A stretch of DNA of 64,000 bases from Oceanospirillaceae bacterium (lineage in GTDB: Bacteria > Pseudomonadota > Gammaproteobacteria > Pseudomonadales > Balneatricaceae): the NCBI GenBank assembly GCA_013373085.1, contig JABXIM010000044.1, positions 62,001-126,000 on the forward strand, read 5' to 3'. Position 1 is the first letter of the stretch. Each line of letters opens with the position of its first letter. The position numbers and the translations under genes are program-made. The notes below the pieces were generated by a model, which was given only the letters and a program-made list of their open reading frames with translations, was not told the origin of the DNA and did not search any database. This document shows, in pieces, positions 1-8,916 of the stretch.

Positions 1-3000
1 ACCATTGACCAGCCATTCTTGGTACATCCATCATTGCTTTACCAAAAATGCTCTTTGGAATCCATGGTGTAGTTCTGCGAAGAATCGACTTATCAACTCC
101 TTGAAAAAAACCTCCCTCTAGACCAAAAGGATCCATATAAGCTAGCGGATTTGAGAATACGTAAACATAGGTATTCAGACCACCTTCTAACCCAATCGGA
201 TCGCTCTCAATATACCGCCCCGTCGCCGGGTCATAATCCCGGAAGTAGTTGTAATAAAGCCCCGTTTCGGCATCGAAATATTGTCCGGGAAAACGTAAGT
301 TCAACACCAGGAGCTGGCCGTTGCCATCCGGGTCTTCATCTGGCAGGTTGTCGCCGAACGGTCGCGGCTCCCAGCGCCAGACAACCGTGCCGTTCATATC
401 GGTCACCGCCAAAGGCGCGCCGATCTGGTTGGTATGGACAGCGTACAGTTGGCCGTCCTGCAGCAGACCCACCGGGCGCTCGCCCAGCCAGATAATCTCC
501 TGAAACGCGAGCCCATCCGGCGTGTATTCGCCGAGCAGCCTGAAGTCGTCATAGACGAAATGGGACTCGGTCGTCACAACCACCCATTCGCCAATACGAC
601 AGTCCTGCGGCACGGGGTCATCCTTGCTGTTGCCGATCTGGGTGGCAATACAGGCATTATCACGCATATCGACCTTGCCATCCTGGTTCAAGTCAGCCTG
701 CATGGGGCTTTCGCTGTTTCGAACGTAGTCCTTCAATGCGTGCAGGTCGCCGGCATCGACGATTCCGTCACCATTCAAGTCAGGCGTCAGTCGGTATGAC
801 CGGCGACCATATTTATACACTCGCTGACCGAACGCATTGTACTCATAGCGCCCGGTATCGCCGCCATCGACGCTAACGAGTCGATTTCGTCCATCGTACT
901 GGTAACTGTGGCGCCCATCCGAGATCAGATTGCCGTTGGCATCGTACGTATAGGGCTGATCACCGACCCGGCTGAAGCGGTTACTGTCACCATCCAGGGT
1001 ATAAAGGCGTTGCATGCCGTCGTTACCGTCCTGCATGCGGTTGCCATTGGCGTCATAAACATACTCGAGGGAAAAGCTGTTGGTGGGATCGAAATCCGAA
1101 GATTGGGCTTCAGTCAAACGGTCCAGTGCGTCGTAGGTAAAACTCTGTTGGATCAGACTGCCGCCAAGGCCGATGATGTTGCCAACCTCGTCGTATTCCA
1201 ATTGCCGGGTGCCATTGACAATATCGAAGGTCTCAAGCCGGCCAACCGCGTCATAACTCAGGTTGCTGGCTTCGCCATTGCCCCAGAGCCAACCCGTGAT
1301 TGGCCCGAACGGTGCGTAGCTGATCTGGTCGATTAGCGGCTGCCCATTGACACGGATACCACTGAGGCGGTCACGATCATAGTCATAGTCGACAACGGCT
1401 CCTGACGGGTAAGTCACCCGCGATAAAAGACCGGCTGGGGTATAGGTGTAGTCGACCGAGAGCTCTACCCCGTTTCTGTCAGTTCTGGTGCGACGGGTAA
1501 TATGGCCCTGGAGATCGTAGGCAAACTCGGTGGTACCGGATATATCCCGTACCTCGGCCAGACGGCCTGCACCATTGGCCGCGGTGTCATAGCGGTAGTC
1601 CAGCACCTGACCGTCCGAGTATTCGGTATGCATCACACGATTGAGGGCATCGTAGGTACTACGCATTACCTGGCCCCTGGCATCGGTCTGGCTGACCAGA
1701 TTGCCACTGACATCATACATATAACTGGTGCTTCCACTATCCGGGCTGTCCTGATCGGCCAGCTGCCCGGTGTAGCGATCATACTGGTAGTATGTTGTCT
1801 GGCCATTCGGATCAGTGACGCCCGTCAGGCGGCCGTCGATACCGTAATCCAGGCTCGTGATCCCCTCCATTGCATCAATGCGCTGTATCGCCCTTCCCGC
1901 TACATCATAGCGGACTCGGCTACGACGTCCGTCCGCACGCACGGTTTCTGTCAACCGGCTCTGGATATCGCGCTCGAACCGGGTGATGTAACCATGACCA
2001 TCAGCCAGAGTAGCGAGCGCTCCGTTTCCGAAGTGACTGAATCCGGTCGTGTGGCCTGAAGGGTCGACCGTCTCGAGTAAATTGCGCGCCGCATCATAGT
2101 CATACTGCGTGACGTTGCCGTATCGGTCTTCAGTGCTGCCGACATCGAGATTCAGCCATGAAATGCGCTCCTTTGTACCATCGGGATAGCGGACTTCGGT
2201 GAGACGGTCCAGGGCGTCGTATTGGTATTCGCGGGTATAGCCGGCGGCATTGGTCTGTGTCGCGATACGGCCCATGTCATCGTAGGTATATTTAGCCTGA
2301 AGAACGCCGTTCGGATCGACAATTCCCAACAAGTATCCGCTAGCATCGTAGTCATAGGTGGTCACCTGCCCCAGCGGGTTGACGGTGTTGAGCAGCTGGC
2401 CGGCAGCATTGTAGGTATATCGATAGACCTGACCGGCCGGGTCGGTATAGGTCAGCGGCCGGTGCTGTTCGCTGTAGGTGTACGTCGCCAACACATCGAA
2501 GCCGCTGGAGCTCTTGCGCAAAATTCGTGTGACATCGATCTGATTGTCGGCATACTCAAATCGCACTTCCCGTCCCGCGGGGTCAATCAAGCGGGTCAGG
2601 TTACCGATTGCGTTGTAGCTTTTGTGTATCAGCTGGGAACTGCCATCCGGCAATACCCGGCCGATGATCGAGGGTTTGTCGAGCGTACCTTCCGCCCCCT
2701 CCCAGCTTTGACCGGGATAATTGAACCAGATCCGCCGCTCCAGTGGCGCCTTGATGCTTTCCTGTACCCCCGTCGTACTCGAGGTATTGGTGCGAAGATG
2801 ATACCAGTGGCGGATACGCGCCTGGGTGTAATCCCCTGGCGCACGCTTCATGGCTTCCTTGTCCCAGTAAAAGGTGTTTCGGCTGTTGATGTAGCGGTTA
2901 AACAATCGCATACCCGATGGTAGCGGTGAGTCACTGAACGGAATCCCGCTCGCCGAATGGCGGAACTCGACGCGCTCCTTGTCACCATTGGGATCGGTAA

Positions 3001-4834
3001 TCGTGATCCAGCGCGTAGTACCGTTTTGGCCAGCGTCGAATGTCGTCGTGCCATAGGGCGTCTGCATCGCCGTGATGAAGGTGCCGCTGTCATAAGTGAA
3101 GCTGGACGTCATGCCCAGGGCATCGGTGATACGATCGAGACGTCCGCTGTCATCGTAGCCAAAATCGGCGGTGCGTCCGAACGGATCCGTAACCCCTGTG
3201 ATCAATAATGGATCAGACGGATCACCGTAGTGAATCCGGGTCACCTGTCCAAGCGCATCGGTCAGACGGTTTAACCGGAGCTGATGGTCGTACTGCAACG
3301 TTAGGGTATTGCCGGCCGCGTCAATCACCTCCGTCAGAAAGATGCGTCTCGGATAGTAACTGCTGCCATCCGACTCGGCATAAACATAACGACGGCCATC
3401 CGGCATCTTCCGCTCATAGCGGACAGGCGTTGACGAACTGCGAACCAGTTGAGCGCCGGTCCGTTGTTCCGGTCTGAAAGCGCCGCTGCTGGTATAACCC
3501 GTATACGCCCGGCTACCACCGCCCGGCAGGTAAAGCCGCACCTGCCTGCCAGCCTGTTGCGGATCGTCCTGTACATAGGAAAGCCAATTTAATGTCCACT
3601 TTGGGCCCAGGTTGCCAAAAGTGTACGTCGCAGGCTGGTGCGCGGCACGCTGAATATAAGAGAGTGTCACAGGTACTTCAGGCCCGACAGGAGGGGCATA
3701 ACCAACGGGGCTATCGACAATGTTCAGACTGACCAGCATCGAGTGAACCCGGTAGCGAGGCATGCCAGTGGACTCGCTGCAGTTCGGGTCACACTCGGCA
3801 ATATCATCGATCGTCGTCTGGTCCGCCTGGCTGCTGGATGTATTGCCGGCTCCAATCACCTCCTCGGCGGTCTCATTGCTCACCGGTTGCCAGGAAGCCG
3901 TCTCCAGCACTCGTTCGGGGACCAGGAAGTAGCCACTCGACTCGGCAACTACAGCAGCCCGCGACAACCAGCGGGTTTGACCATAGGCCGGATCGAGCAC
4001 TTTGTATCGGCCATCGGACTCCTGAAGAAGGGTCGCATAATGTCCGACCCGCAAATGCATGACGGAAGGTACCGGTATAGAGGCTTCTGCCCGGCGCTGC
4101 GCGGCCTGAGCCGCCAAACCGTTCTGGTTGGCTAGAGCCTCTAGCCTTCCAAGGCTGACACCGTTGGAGCCAGCCGTCACTCGGTCCAGTGTCGGCGCAT
4201 CCGGCGCCCCGCCACGCTCAACATCCAGCAGCGCCTCAAGGGCGACAATGCCGCAACGCAGTACCTCCTCGGGCCTGTTTTGCATTTCCCAGAGGGCGGA
4301 CTCCGCCTGCGCAATCCGTTCCGAAACCGTGCCATTGGCCGGAGATCCCTGCACAGCATTGAGTAATTGGGCCAACTCCTCAGGATGACCGAAACGGGCA
4401 TGCAGTGAGAGCAGCTCTCCCAGGGCCCGGCTTGCCACCTTCTCTTCAGCCTGACGGTCTGCCTCGTCACCGGCCAGCCGGGCCCGTTCGAGCAACCTTA
4501 TTGCTTCGGAATAATATCCCGCCTGCTCGCGGGCCAGGCCCATATTGAGCAACAATGACGCACGCCAGGGGCTTTGCGGCGTTTTGTCGAGATATCGTTC
4601 CAGCGGCGTGATATCAGCCGGGTCTCCAGATGCACGATAAGCGCTCACAACATCCTGAAGCTCGCGACTTTGTGACTCGGTAGGCGCCTCAAACGGCACC
4701 AGCGCTTCCTGGAATACGCCGAAACGCTCGGGTGCCACGCTTGGCCTTTCGATACCGCCGATAAATGCCGATGCAGTTAACGGCAATACAAGCAGGATGA
4801 ATCCGAGCAGCAATCGTTTGGACTTCCTGTCCAT
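1..4834 (-). CDS. RHS/YD-repeat secreted protein, C-terminus cut by window start
   Basis: This reading frame stays open from the ATG at 4834 to the window edge (about 1,611 codons), so it has no stop and is missing from the ORF track. An AAGGAG ribosome site precedes the start. The order is: signal peptide (about 1-24, MDRKSKRLLLGFILLVLPLT), a helical TPR-like region (about 30-160), a C39-peptidase-like segment near 258-290 (HLRVGHYATLL, then YKVLDP), many YD repeats (about 500-1335), two dockerin-like calcium loops near 1350-1390 (DLNGDGIVDAGD and DLNQDGKVDMRD), and the RHS core near 1545-1570 (DPIGLEGGLNTYVY, ending DPFGL). RHS proteins form large shells that often carry a C-terminal toxin or effector tip. 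The tip and any immunity gene lie outside the window. It probably forms an operon with the secreted gene 49 bp upstream. Family is certain; target is unknown. Confidence 0.93.
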   Translation of the reverse strand, partial: MDRKSKRLLLGFILLVLPLTASAFIGGIERPSVAPERFGVFQEALVPFEAPTESQSRELQDVVSAYRASGDPADITPLERYLDKTPQSPWRASLLLNMGLAREQAGYYSEAIRLLERARLAGDEADRQAEEKVASRALGELLSLHARFGHPEELAQLLNAVQGSPANGTVSERIAQAESALWEMQNRPEEVLRCGIVALEALLDVERGGAPDAPTLDRVTAGSNGVSLGRLEALANQNGLAAQAAQRRAEASIPVPSVMHLRVGHYATLLQESDGRYKVLDPAYGQTRWLSRAAVVAESSGYFLVPERVLETASWQPVSNETAEEVIGAGNTSSSQADQTTIDDIAECDPNCSESTGMPRYRVHSMLVSLNIVDSPVGYAPPVGPEVPVTLSYIQRAAHQPATYTFGNLGPKWTLNWLSYVQDDPQQAGRQVRLYLPGGGSRAYTGYTSSGAFRPEQRTGAQLVRSSSTPVRYERKMPDGRRYVYAESDGSSYYPRRIFLTEVIDAAGNTLTLQYDHQLRLNRLTDALGQVTRIHYGDPSDPLLITGVTDPFGRTADFGYDDSGRLDRITDALGMTSSFTYDSGTFITAMQTPYGTTTFDAGQNGTTRWITITDPNGDKERVEFRHSASGIPFSDSPLPSGMRLFNRYINSRNTFYWDKEAMKRAPGDYTQARIRHWYHLRTNTSSTTGVQESIKAPLERRIWFNYPGQSWEGAEGTLDKPSIIGRVLPDGSSQLIHKSYNAIGNLTRLIDPAGREVRFEYADNQIDVTRILRKSSSGFDVLATYTYSEQHRPLTYTDPAGQVYRYTYNAAGQLLNTVNPLGQVTTYDYDASGYLLGIVDPNGVLQAKYTYDDMGRIATQTNAAGYTREYQYDALDRLTEVRYPDGTKERISWLNLDVGSTEDRYGNVTQYDYDAARNLLETVDPSGHTTGFSHFGNGALATLADGHGYITRFERDIQSRLTETVRADGRRSRVRYDVAGRAIQRIDAMEGITSLDYGIDGRLTGVTDPNGQTTYYQYDRYTGQLADQDSPDSGSTSYMYDVSGNLVSQTDARGQVMRSTYDALNRVMHTEYSDGQVLDYRYDTAANGAGRLAEVRDISGTTEFAYDLQGHITRRTRTDRNGVELSVDYTYTPAGLLSRVTYPSGAVVDYDYDRDRLSGIRVNGQPLIDQISYAPFGPITGWLWGNGEASNLSYDAVGRLETFDIVNGTRQLEYDEVGNIIGLGGSLIQQSFTYDALDRLTEAQSSDFDPTNSFSLEYVYDANGNRMQDGNDGMQRLYTLDGDSNRFSRVGDQPYTYDANGNLISDGRHSYQYDGRNRLVSVDGGDTGRYEYNAFGQRVYKYGRRSYRLTPDLNGDGIVDAGDLHALKDYVRNSESPMQADLNQDGKVDMRDNACIATQIGNSKDDPVPQDCRIGEWVVVTTESHFVYDDFRLLGEYTPDGLAFQEIIWLGERPVGLLQDGQLYAVHTNQIGAPLAVTDMNGTVVWRWEPRPFGDNLPDEDPDGNGQLLVLNLRFPGQYFDAETGLYYNYFRDYDPATGRYIESDPIGLEGGLNTYVYVFSNPLAYMDPFGLEGGFFQGVDKSILRRTTPWIPKSIFGKAMMDVPRMAGQW

Positions 4835-4883
4835 GGCGATTTCTCCTTGTTTGAGCTCTCAATCCGTGAGAGCTAGTTTTCGA

Positions 4884-5543
4884 TTACTTCATAGGTTCCT
4901 TAGTAGTCAGCAGGAGTGGGAGGTAAGTGTCAGTATCGATGCGGATATCCGACGAGAATGGCTCACCTGTTCGGGCGGATAAGCGGATGCCATCGCTGAC
5001 GCGGTAAACGCCTTCGACGTAACGCCCAGGGCAATGCTGATCATCGGCCCGGCAGAGCACCGCGATACAACCGAATAAATTCCAGTAGTCCCGAGCGGTT
5101 ACATCGTCATAAATCGGCGACGCCGGTTCATTTAGCTGATGAGGTGTATAACGCACCAGGTCACCAGGCTGTATCGGGCTCGCTTCGTATTCGTCCCGCC
5201 CCATCAGTAATGTGAAGTTTACCGGGGCTGTCTCGCCTGGAATTTCGACGGACATAAGCTGAACGAAATGCACAAATCGAGTTTCGTCGTCGGGCACCGT
5301 CGACCAATATCCACGCTGTCGTGCCCAGCGAAATACGGAGCCTGCCTGAGCATTGCTGGCAACCGCTTTAACTGTACCGACGACAAAATGAGGGTAGGAA
5401 TCTTTACTGTGCAAGCCGCATTGCTCTCTCGAACAATCAAATGAGGCGGCATGTATCTGGGGAATAAAACCGAAAGAGATCAATGCGGCAGCACACTTGA
5501 TGCCGGTGCCTAAGCATCGAAAAAAACGGGGGAACCTATCCAT
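4884..5543 (-). CDS. secreted cysteine-containing protein of unknown function
   Basis: I do not recognise a family. The ORF track starts at 5567, but the ATG at 5543 (MDRFPRFFRC) has a good AGGAAG site 7 bp upstream and gives a conventional signal peptide ending near QIHA|ASFDC, so I prefer it (219 aa). The mature part has several cysteines (CSREQCG, FGCIAVLC, DDQHC), which fits a disulfide-bonded periplasmic or surface protein. It lies 49 bp upstream of the RHS gene on the same strand and is probably co-transcribed, suggesting a role in its secretion or partnering. That role is inference from position only. Confidence 0.75.
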   Translation of the reverse strand: MDRFPRFFRCLGTGIKCAAALISFGFIPQIHAASFDCSREQCGLHSKDSYPHFVVGTVKAVASNAQAGSVFRWARQRGYWSTVPDDETRFVHFVQLMSVEIPGETAPVNFTLLMGRDEYEASPIQPGDLVRYTPHQLNEPASPIYDDVTARDYWNLFGCIAVLCRADDQHCPGRYVEGVYRVSDGIRLSARTGEPFSSDIRIDTDTYLPLLLTTKEPMK

Positions 5544-5782
5544 GATTCGCTTCCTGCTTCCATGCAAACTCGTGCTTTAAAACAAAGTGGCGAGTCGCCG
5601 CTATCAGGTGTTACACCATCCTTGGCCCTGATAGCCGTACGGCATGCGATTGTCATTTACGAAACCATAGTGTAGACGTTATCAGCCACTGTTCAACAAA
5701 CAGCCTCCGCTCCCGTAGTTCGCGGTTGAGATTTGCCCTCCCTGAATCGAGCGGGCTGACAAATACAACAGGTATCTGGAAA

Positions 5783-5857
5783 CTGTAGGAGCCCGGTCTC
5801 CGGGCGAACCAAGTGGCCCGTACAAGCCCGACCCGCTAACGGAGGGGGCTCCTGCAG
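5783..5857. repeat. REPIN-like inverted pair in the 325-bp gap before traX
   Basis: The arms CTGTAGGAGCCC (5783-5794) and GGGCTCCTGCAG (5846-5857) are inverted with one mismatch. This resembles the paired REP elements common between genes in Pseudomonas-like genomes. The rest of the gap (5544-5868) shows no gene. The promoter of the secreted gene should lie at its left side. Confidence 0.55.
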
Positions 5858-5868
5858 GCAGCGATACT

Positions 5869-6588
5869 ATGACGAATAGCAAACTGATACATAAAACACA
5901 CAGGCCGATTTTTCCGCATCTCAGCTTGGCGGATGGTACGCTCGAAACCCTGAAATGGCTTGCGCTGATCCTGATGACCGGCGATCACATCAACCGATAC
6001 CTGTTCGACGGTACCCTGCCACTGCTGTTCGAGCTGGGTAGGCTCGCCCTGCCGGTCTTCGTGGTGGTGCTGGCGTACAACCTGTCCCGGCCGGGCGCAT
6101 TCGAGCGCGGCGCATACGAGCGCACCATGAAACGACTGGCGATCGCGGGCGTGGTCGCATCGGTGCCGTTTATCGCGCTGAACACAGCCCTCGACACGGG
6201 ATGGCTGCCGCTGAATGTCCTCTTCAGCCTGCTGGTGCTGACTGCAACACTGTACCTGATCGAGCGCGGCGAGCTGGCCGCCGCGGGCGTCGTCTTCCTG
6301 ATCGGCGGCAACCTGGTCGAGTACAGGTGGTTCGGCCTCGCACTCGGCGTTGCGACCTGGTGTTACTGCAGGCAACCCTCATTGCCCACGGCAGCGGTCG
6401 CACTGACGGCCTGCGCCGGGCTCTGGCTGATCAACGGCAACGGCTGGGCGCTGGCCGCCGTGCCGCTCATCCTCGGCGCTACCCGCGTACGGCTGCCCCT
6501 GCCCCGGCTGCGCTGGATTTTCTACGCCTACTATCCAGTGCACCTGACGGCGATCGGTGTATTCCAGATTGCCATGGGTCGCATATAG
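5869..6588 (+). CDS. traX: TraX family membrane protein
   Basis: A 239-aa multi-pass membrane protein. It has the family's N-terminal hallmark, LKWLALILMTGDHINRYL, where a membrane helix carries the conserved D-H, and the C-terminal FYAYYPVHL. TraX of F-like plasmids N-acetylates the pilin. Chromosomal homologues such as this one are widespread acyltransferase-like proteins with no defined substrate. The start has no strong ribosome site. It stands alone, with a REPIN upstream and a decayed copy of its own 3' part about 85 bp downstream. No conjugation genes surround it, so a pilin-acetylation role should not be assumed. Confidence 0.85.
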   Translation: MTNSKLIHKTHRPIFPHLSLADGTLETLKWLALILMTGDHINRYLFDGTLPLLFELGRLALPVFVVVLAYNLSRPGAFERGAYERTMKRLAIAGVVASVPFIALNTALDTGWLPLNVLFSLLVLTATLYLIERGELAAAGVVFLIGGNLVEYRWFGLALGVATWCYCRQPSLPTAAVALTACAGLWLINGNGWALAAVPLILGATRVRLPLPRLRWIFYAYYPVHLTAIGVFQIAMGRI

Positions 6589-6598
6589 GCGATTTGGG

Positions 6599-6648
6599 GT
6601 GATCGGCTGCGCCCTGATGGGTTGCGTTTCGCTCCACCACATCCTACG
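6599..6648. repeat. dispersed intergenic repeat, copy 1
   Basis: A roughly 50-bp segment (GGGTTGCGTTTCGCTCCACC at its core) that recurs at 60201-60253 with about 80% identity and a 3-bp length difference. It is located right after a stop codon in both places. The sequence type is a familiar REP-like element of gammaproteobacterial intergenic regions. Confidence 0.7.
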
Positions 6649-6673
6649 AACTGTACGCATACCCGCTGATTAA

Positions 6674-6762
6674 TACTGGTAGCCGGGGCTCACCCTCGGC
6701 GTCGCCGCCTGTAGTGACTGGCAACCGTCGCTGGCCGTGGCCGCTGGCAGCCTGCGCCGGCC
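6674..6762 (+). pseudogene. decayed fragment of a second traX
   Basis: Translated in short frames, this stretch gives GLTLGVA, then QPSLAVAAGSL. It aligns at the DNA level with the part of traX that encodes FGLALGVATWCYCRQPSL (about 6320-6420), for example CTCGGCGT and the following GCAACC blocks. Frame breaks and the absence of start and stop codons show it is not expressed. It looks like the remnant of a tandem duplication separated from the intact gene by repeat copy 1. Confidence 0.55.
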
Positions 6763-6818
6763 ACTTGCAAGTATGACCGAGATAAAAGGCTCTTCCGGCC
6801 CGTACTGAACGCCTAACG

Positions 6819-7724
6819 TCAGCCGACAGCCGTTTCGTCGAGCCCCTGGAAATAGCGCTTCAGATTTTCAGCGACTTCCATCACGTAAGGATGCTCCAGA
6901 TTGCGCAGCGGAATCCAGAGCGCCACGTCGCGTTTCGGAAGCAAAGTATTGACGTTGAGCACATGCCTGCTATCGAGGCGATTGGAGAGCATCGTGAGGC
7001 GATAGGGGAGCGTCACGACAACATCGCTTTGCTGCAGAAGCGAGATCACCATGTCGATCCCGCCGGTAAATATCATGCGCGCGGGACCGCTGAAACGCCC
7101 AGTATCGAGGGCGTCAAAGATCCCCGAGCTGGCGCCAGAGGCAATCCAGGGCTGGGATTTCAGCTTTTCCGGCTCGATGGGCGCTTCGCAGCCATAAAAG
7201 GGCGATTTGATACCCGCGAAGATGCGTAACTCATCATGGTAGATGACCTCGCGCTTGAGGTTGTCCTGTATGGCGTCCGTATTGACCGGAGTCAGCACCA
7301 GGTCGAGTTCACCCGCATTCAACTGACTGATCAACGTAGAAGCCGTGGCCGTGACGAAATGTATCACCGAGCTGGAGTTTGAGATGGCTTCGGTGAAGTA
7401 GCCGTTGATCGCACCCAGGGCGATGAGAGGTCCCACGCCGACACGGACTTCTCCGCCCAGCCCGTGCTTCCATTGCTCGATCAGCGTGTTGCTATGCTCC
7501 GCATAATCATCGATGCGTTGACCGACTTCTGCCAGGCGAGCCCCGATTTCGGTAGGACGCACGCCGTTGGAGGTGCGCACCAGCACCGCCCCCCCCACTT
7601 TCTGCTCGATCGTCTGGATGGCCCTGGTCAAGGTAGGCTGCGTGACATGCAGCCGCTCAGCGGCCCGGCTGAGCGAGCCATACTTCACGATCACGGCCAG
7701 TTGTTTGAGTAAGCGAGGGTCCAT
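6819..7724 (-). CDS. LysR-type regulator of module 1
   Basis: A 301-aa LysR-type transcriptional regulator. The N-terminal winged HTH (about 1-60) includes the typical AAERLHVTQPTLTRAIQTIE stretch, and the rest is a periplasmic-binding-fold sensor domain. It is transcribed divergently from the TAXI binding protein at 7840 with 115 bp between them, the usual layout for a LysR protein controlling its neighbour. It belongs to the same subfamily as the regulators at 16668 and 43652 (all begin M[DE]P..L..LA.I), and each of those adjoins a TAXI/sulfatase module. The effector is probably the imported aromatic or its desulfated product (inference). Confidence 0.9.
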   Translation of the reverse strand: MDPRLLKQLAVIVKYGSLSRAAERLHVTQPTLTRAIQTIEQKVGGAVLVRTSNGVRPTEIGARLAEVGQRIDDYAEHSNTLIEQWKHGLGGEVRVGVGPLIALGAINGYFTEAISNSSSVIHFVTATASTLISQLNAGELDLVLTPVNTDAIQDNLKREVIYHDELRIFAGIKSPFYGCEAPIEPEKLKSQPWIASGASSGIFDALDTGRFSGPARMIFTGGIDMVISLLQQSDVVVTLPYRLTMLSNRLDSRHVLNVNTLLPKRDVALWIPLRNLEHPYVMEVAENLKRYFQGLDETAVG

Positions 7725-7752
7725 CTATAAATTTTTGAATACCAGGGTCACA

Positions 7753-7768
7753 AAATGGAATTTCATTT
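7753..7768. promoter_or_regulatory. candidate LysR operator between regulator and SBP 1
   Basis: AAATG-gaattt-CATTT is a perfect 5-bp inverted repeat with a 6-bp spacer in the divergent promoter region, a geometry compatible with a LysR box. Position and symmetry are the only evidence. Confidence 0.35.
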
Positions 7769-7839
7769 ATAGCCCTTGCTGGATCTATGATCAACGTATC
7801 GATTTGCATCCAATAAAAAACGATAAGAGGAACGGCACA

Positions 7840-8841
7840 ATGCGCTATCTCCGAAGCACCCTCGGCGCCGCTATTTTGTCCATTGCTACCGTTGCGGCTC
7901 AGGCGCAGTCACTGGGATTCGAAGGCGGCGGCTCCGCGTCTCTGACCGGTATCGTCCCGCAGTCGATGGCCCCCTATGCCGCCCAAGAGGGCGTCGACCT
8001 GCAGGTTGTGCTGGGACAGTCGCTGACCAAGTCGGTGATGAAAGTCGCCGCCGGCAAGCTGGATCTCGCAGTCGCCCCCCCTCCGGCTATCAGCGAAATG
8101 AAAACCGGCTCCGGCCCGTACAAAAAGAGCCCCGATAAGGCGAAACAGCTCGCAGGAAACCTGCGTGCACTTTTCGGTTTCTACGCCAGCGCCATGCACG
8201 CCATCGTCTGGGCGGACTCGGGTATCGAAAACTGGGCCGATCTCAAGGACAAGCGCGTTTACATAGGCCCACCGGCGGGCTCCGCCGCAGGTCAGGCCGC
8301 GGGCATGATCGAGCAAGCCTCCGGCGGTCTGGTGGCAGGACAAGACTATGACGGCATAAAACTGCCCTGGGGCTCCGCCGTTCAGGCGTTCCAGGATGGC
8401 CAGTTCGACATGTACGTCGGCTTCTACCCGATCGGTTCCCAGGCGCTCAACGAGCTAAGCCTGCAGCGTCCGATCCGGATTCTCTCGGTCGGCGACGACG
8501 TACTGGCGTCTCCGGGTTGGAGCGACTTCAGCCAGCAGCAGGTCACCGGCCTTGCCACCATCCCGGCCAACACCTATTCCGGCCAGGCCAATGCCGACCA
8601 GCCGATCAAGACGGGCACCACCCTGATGATCGTCGTCGGCAACAAGGATCTGGACGACGAAACCGCCTACAAGCTCACCAAGGCGTTCTGGAGCAACATC
8701 GACGCGATGAAGCAGGCCAACGCCCTGATGTCTCCGATCGACGCCTCCCATCCCTTTACCGGCGTCAACGTACCGCTGCACCCGGGGGCGGCTCGCTACT
8801 ACCAGGAACAGGGAATCGAGATTCCGGCCGAGTTGCGGTAA
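7840..8841 (+). CDS. TAXI-type TRAP solute-binding protein 1
   Basis: The ORF track extends upstream to 7567, but the ATG at 7840 follows an AAGAGG site and begins a signal peptide (MRYLRSTLGAAILSIATVAAQA|QS). The mature 310-residue protein is a periplasmic TAXI-family substrate receptor. The C-terminus HPGAARYYQEQGIEIP is shared almost word for word with the receptors at 17692 and 33262. It would deliver ligand to the fused permease encoded 75 bp downstream. The ligand is not readable from sequence. The sulfatase and aromatic-degradation context suggests a sulfated aromatic acid (inference). Confidence 0.9.
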   Translation: MRYLRSTLGAAILSIATVAAQAQSLGFEGGGSASLTGIVPQSMAPYAAQEGVDLQVVLGQSLTKSVMKVAAGKLDLAVAPPPAISEMKTGSGPYKKSPDKAKQLAGNLRALFGFYASAMHAIVWADSGIENWADLKDKRVYIGPPAGSAAGQAAGMIEQASGGLVAGQDYDGIKLPWGSAVQAFQDGQFDMYVGFYPIGSQALNELSLQRPIRILSVGDDVLASPGWSDFSQQQVTGLATIPANTYSGQANADQPIKTGTTLMIVVGNKDLDDETAYKLTKAFWSNIDAMKQANALMSPIDASHPFTGVNVPLHPGAARYYQEQGIEIPAELR

Positions 8842-8865
8842 CGGCTCCACCCTTTCGGATACGCC

Positions 8866-8888
8866 GGCCGGCAGGCCCTCTGCCGGCC
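8866..8888 (+). other. hairpin between SBP 1 and permease 1
   Basis: GGCCGGCAG and CTGCCGGCC form a perfect 9-bp stem with a 5-nt loop and no T-run. It probably stabilises the binding-protein mRNA or attenuates the permease gene so that more receptor than permease is made. Similar hairpins occupy the same position in module 2 and in dctPQM. Confidence 0.55.
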
Positions 8889-8916
8889 AGACTCCACACA
8901 GCTTTCAGGTTTCCCC

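Noticed and set aside
4893-4907. 15-bp identity (AGGTTCCTTAGTAGT) with the right flank of the MITE at 49200
   Set aside because: A 15-mer match between two places in 64 kb is expected by chance about a few times, and the flanking bases do not continue the similarity.
1-5543. Tc-toxin or teneurin-like complete toxin system
   Set aside because: No TcA/TcB partner genes are present and the C-terminal tip is outside the window, so only an RHS-family call is justified.
7777-7790. Possible VanR box GCTGGATCTATG before SBP 1
   Set aside because: Only the central GGATC-type core fits; symmetry and flanks are lost, so it is much poorer than the four boxes reported.
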